In this document: in pieces, positions 5,346 to 5,718 of the stretch | How positions within the stretch are numbered: position 1 is the first letter of the stretch | How the letters are laid out: every line of letters starts with the position of its first letter | Assembly: GCA_030628325.1 (NCBI GenBank) | Contig: DAOVRB010000082.1 | Coordinates: forward strand, 1 to 5,718 | Source of the DNA: Methanomicrobiaceae archaeon | GTDB taxonomy: Archaea; Halobacteriota; Methanomicrobia; Methanomicrobiales; Methanomicrobiaceae | Direction: 5' to 3' | DNA: 5,718 bases | Program-made: the position numbers and the translations under genes | Notes under the pieces: generated by a model | Seen by the model: the letters and a program-made list of their open reading frames with translations, nothing else | What the model was told of the DNA's origin: nothing | Database searches by the model: none

Positions 5346-5718
5346 TGGATCGTGAATTAATTCAACTTTACTAACAAAAGATGCTGAGATTTAATTGTTG
5401 AATGAAGTGATATATGGTTTATATTTTTTTTGGGGTTCATTGGATTCCTGTAAATAATGGTATGAGGGGTACATCGGGTACAGTAAGACAGTCACCACCG
5501 TTCAGAATTTGGTTACATTTAGGATAGAGGACGTCTGTTTCATATCTGCAGACCACTCCTGTCAACTTTATAATTGCCCCCCATCCATCTCATTATCGGC
5601 GGGGATATTTGTTCTGGGTGTTTGTGGCTGGTGTAGATTTTTTTACAGATTGTAATTAATCCAATCTGCTTTCTCAGGATATCCTGTATTTTTGAAACTC
5701 TGTCTCTTACTATTGTTA
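5346..5718. other. Upstream region of the DUF5806-mobB-moaE-glmM operon; no convincing gene
   Basis: These 373 bp contain the candidate operon promoter (near 5418-5425), a 7-bp inverted repeat CAGATTG/CAATCTG (5646-5652 and 5662-5668), a 12-bp palindrome CAGGATATCCTG (5675-5686) and a TATA-like TTTATAAT (5567-5574, plus strand). A minus-strand frame open from the right edge (5716 to a stop at 5540-5542, 58 codons) has no recognisable motif and could be either the end of an unseen gene or chance. Another edge frame stops after 24 codons at 5643-5645. No tRNA or intact mobile element is seen. Confidence 0.5.
5418..5425 (-). promoter_or_regulatory. Candidate TATA box of the DUF5806-mobB-moaE-glmM operon
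   Basis: On the minus strand an A-run (eight As) leads into AATATAAA, a reasonable archaeal BRE/TATA arrangement. A start about 25 nt downstream, near 5396, would give a leader of about 50 nt before the first ATG at 5345. It is the best box in the 100 bp before the gene, but CATATAT at 5409-5415 is close by and could serve instead. No operator-like repeat is seen between box and start codon. Confidence 0.4.

Noticed and set aside
5675..5686. 12-bp palindrome CAGGATATCCTG as an operator
   Set aside because: About one perfect 12-bp palindrome is expected by chance in 5.7 kb, and it is some 330 bp from the nearest start codon.

Overview
The window reads as a piece of a euryarchaeal methanogen chromosome, most likely Methanomicrobiales (a Methanoplanus/Methanolacinia-type genome is my best guess). 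This rests on gene content: an archaeal-type aconitase-X / phosphomevalonate dehydratase large subunit, an archaeal GlmM-type phosphohexomutase, a MobB-MoaE fusion of the kind also found in haloarchaea, and a conserved euryarchaeal protein of unknown function. AT-rich archaeal TATA-like boxes and a possible leaderless start fit this. The assignment is inference from protein character, not from a database search.

Layout. At the left edge is the 3' part of a plus-strand aconitase-X gene (2-577). Then comes about 370 bp of non-coding DNA (578-945) with a CT tract and a nested hairpin followed by a T-run. It separates the aconitase-X gene from a convergent minus-strand gene (946-2133) for an unrecognised TPR-like helical repeat protein. 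That gene has its own palindromic TATA-like box and perhaps a leaderless start. Upstream of it an 11-bp perfect inverted repeat (2248-2278) closes a compact minus-strand operon of three genes, read from right to left: a DUF5806-like protein with a repetitive disordered N-terminus (5345 to 4425), MobB-MoaE (4428 to 3652, 4-bp ATGA overlap) and GlmM (3650 to 2295, 1-bp gap, with its Shine-Dalgarno inside the last MoaE codons). The right-hand 373 bp (5346-5718) hold the probable operon promoter and no convincing gene.

How the genes work together. Aconitase-X would act in the archaeal mevalonate pathway for lipid precursors. MobB-MoaE serves molybdopterin/tungstopterin cofactor assembly, needed in methanogens by formylmethanofuran and formate dehydrogenases. 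GlmM supplies glucosamine-1-phosphate for UDP-GlcNAc and cell-surface glycans. The tight linkage of a cofactor gene, a sugar-phosphate mutase and an unknown conserved protein is not explained by one known pathway. The most notable points are the MoaE domain, which lacks one of the two conserved catalytic lysines and the usual C-terminal tail, and the structured 3' region between the convergent genes. I see no CRISPR array, tRNA, rRNA or intact mobile element.
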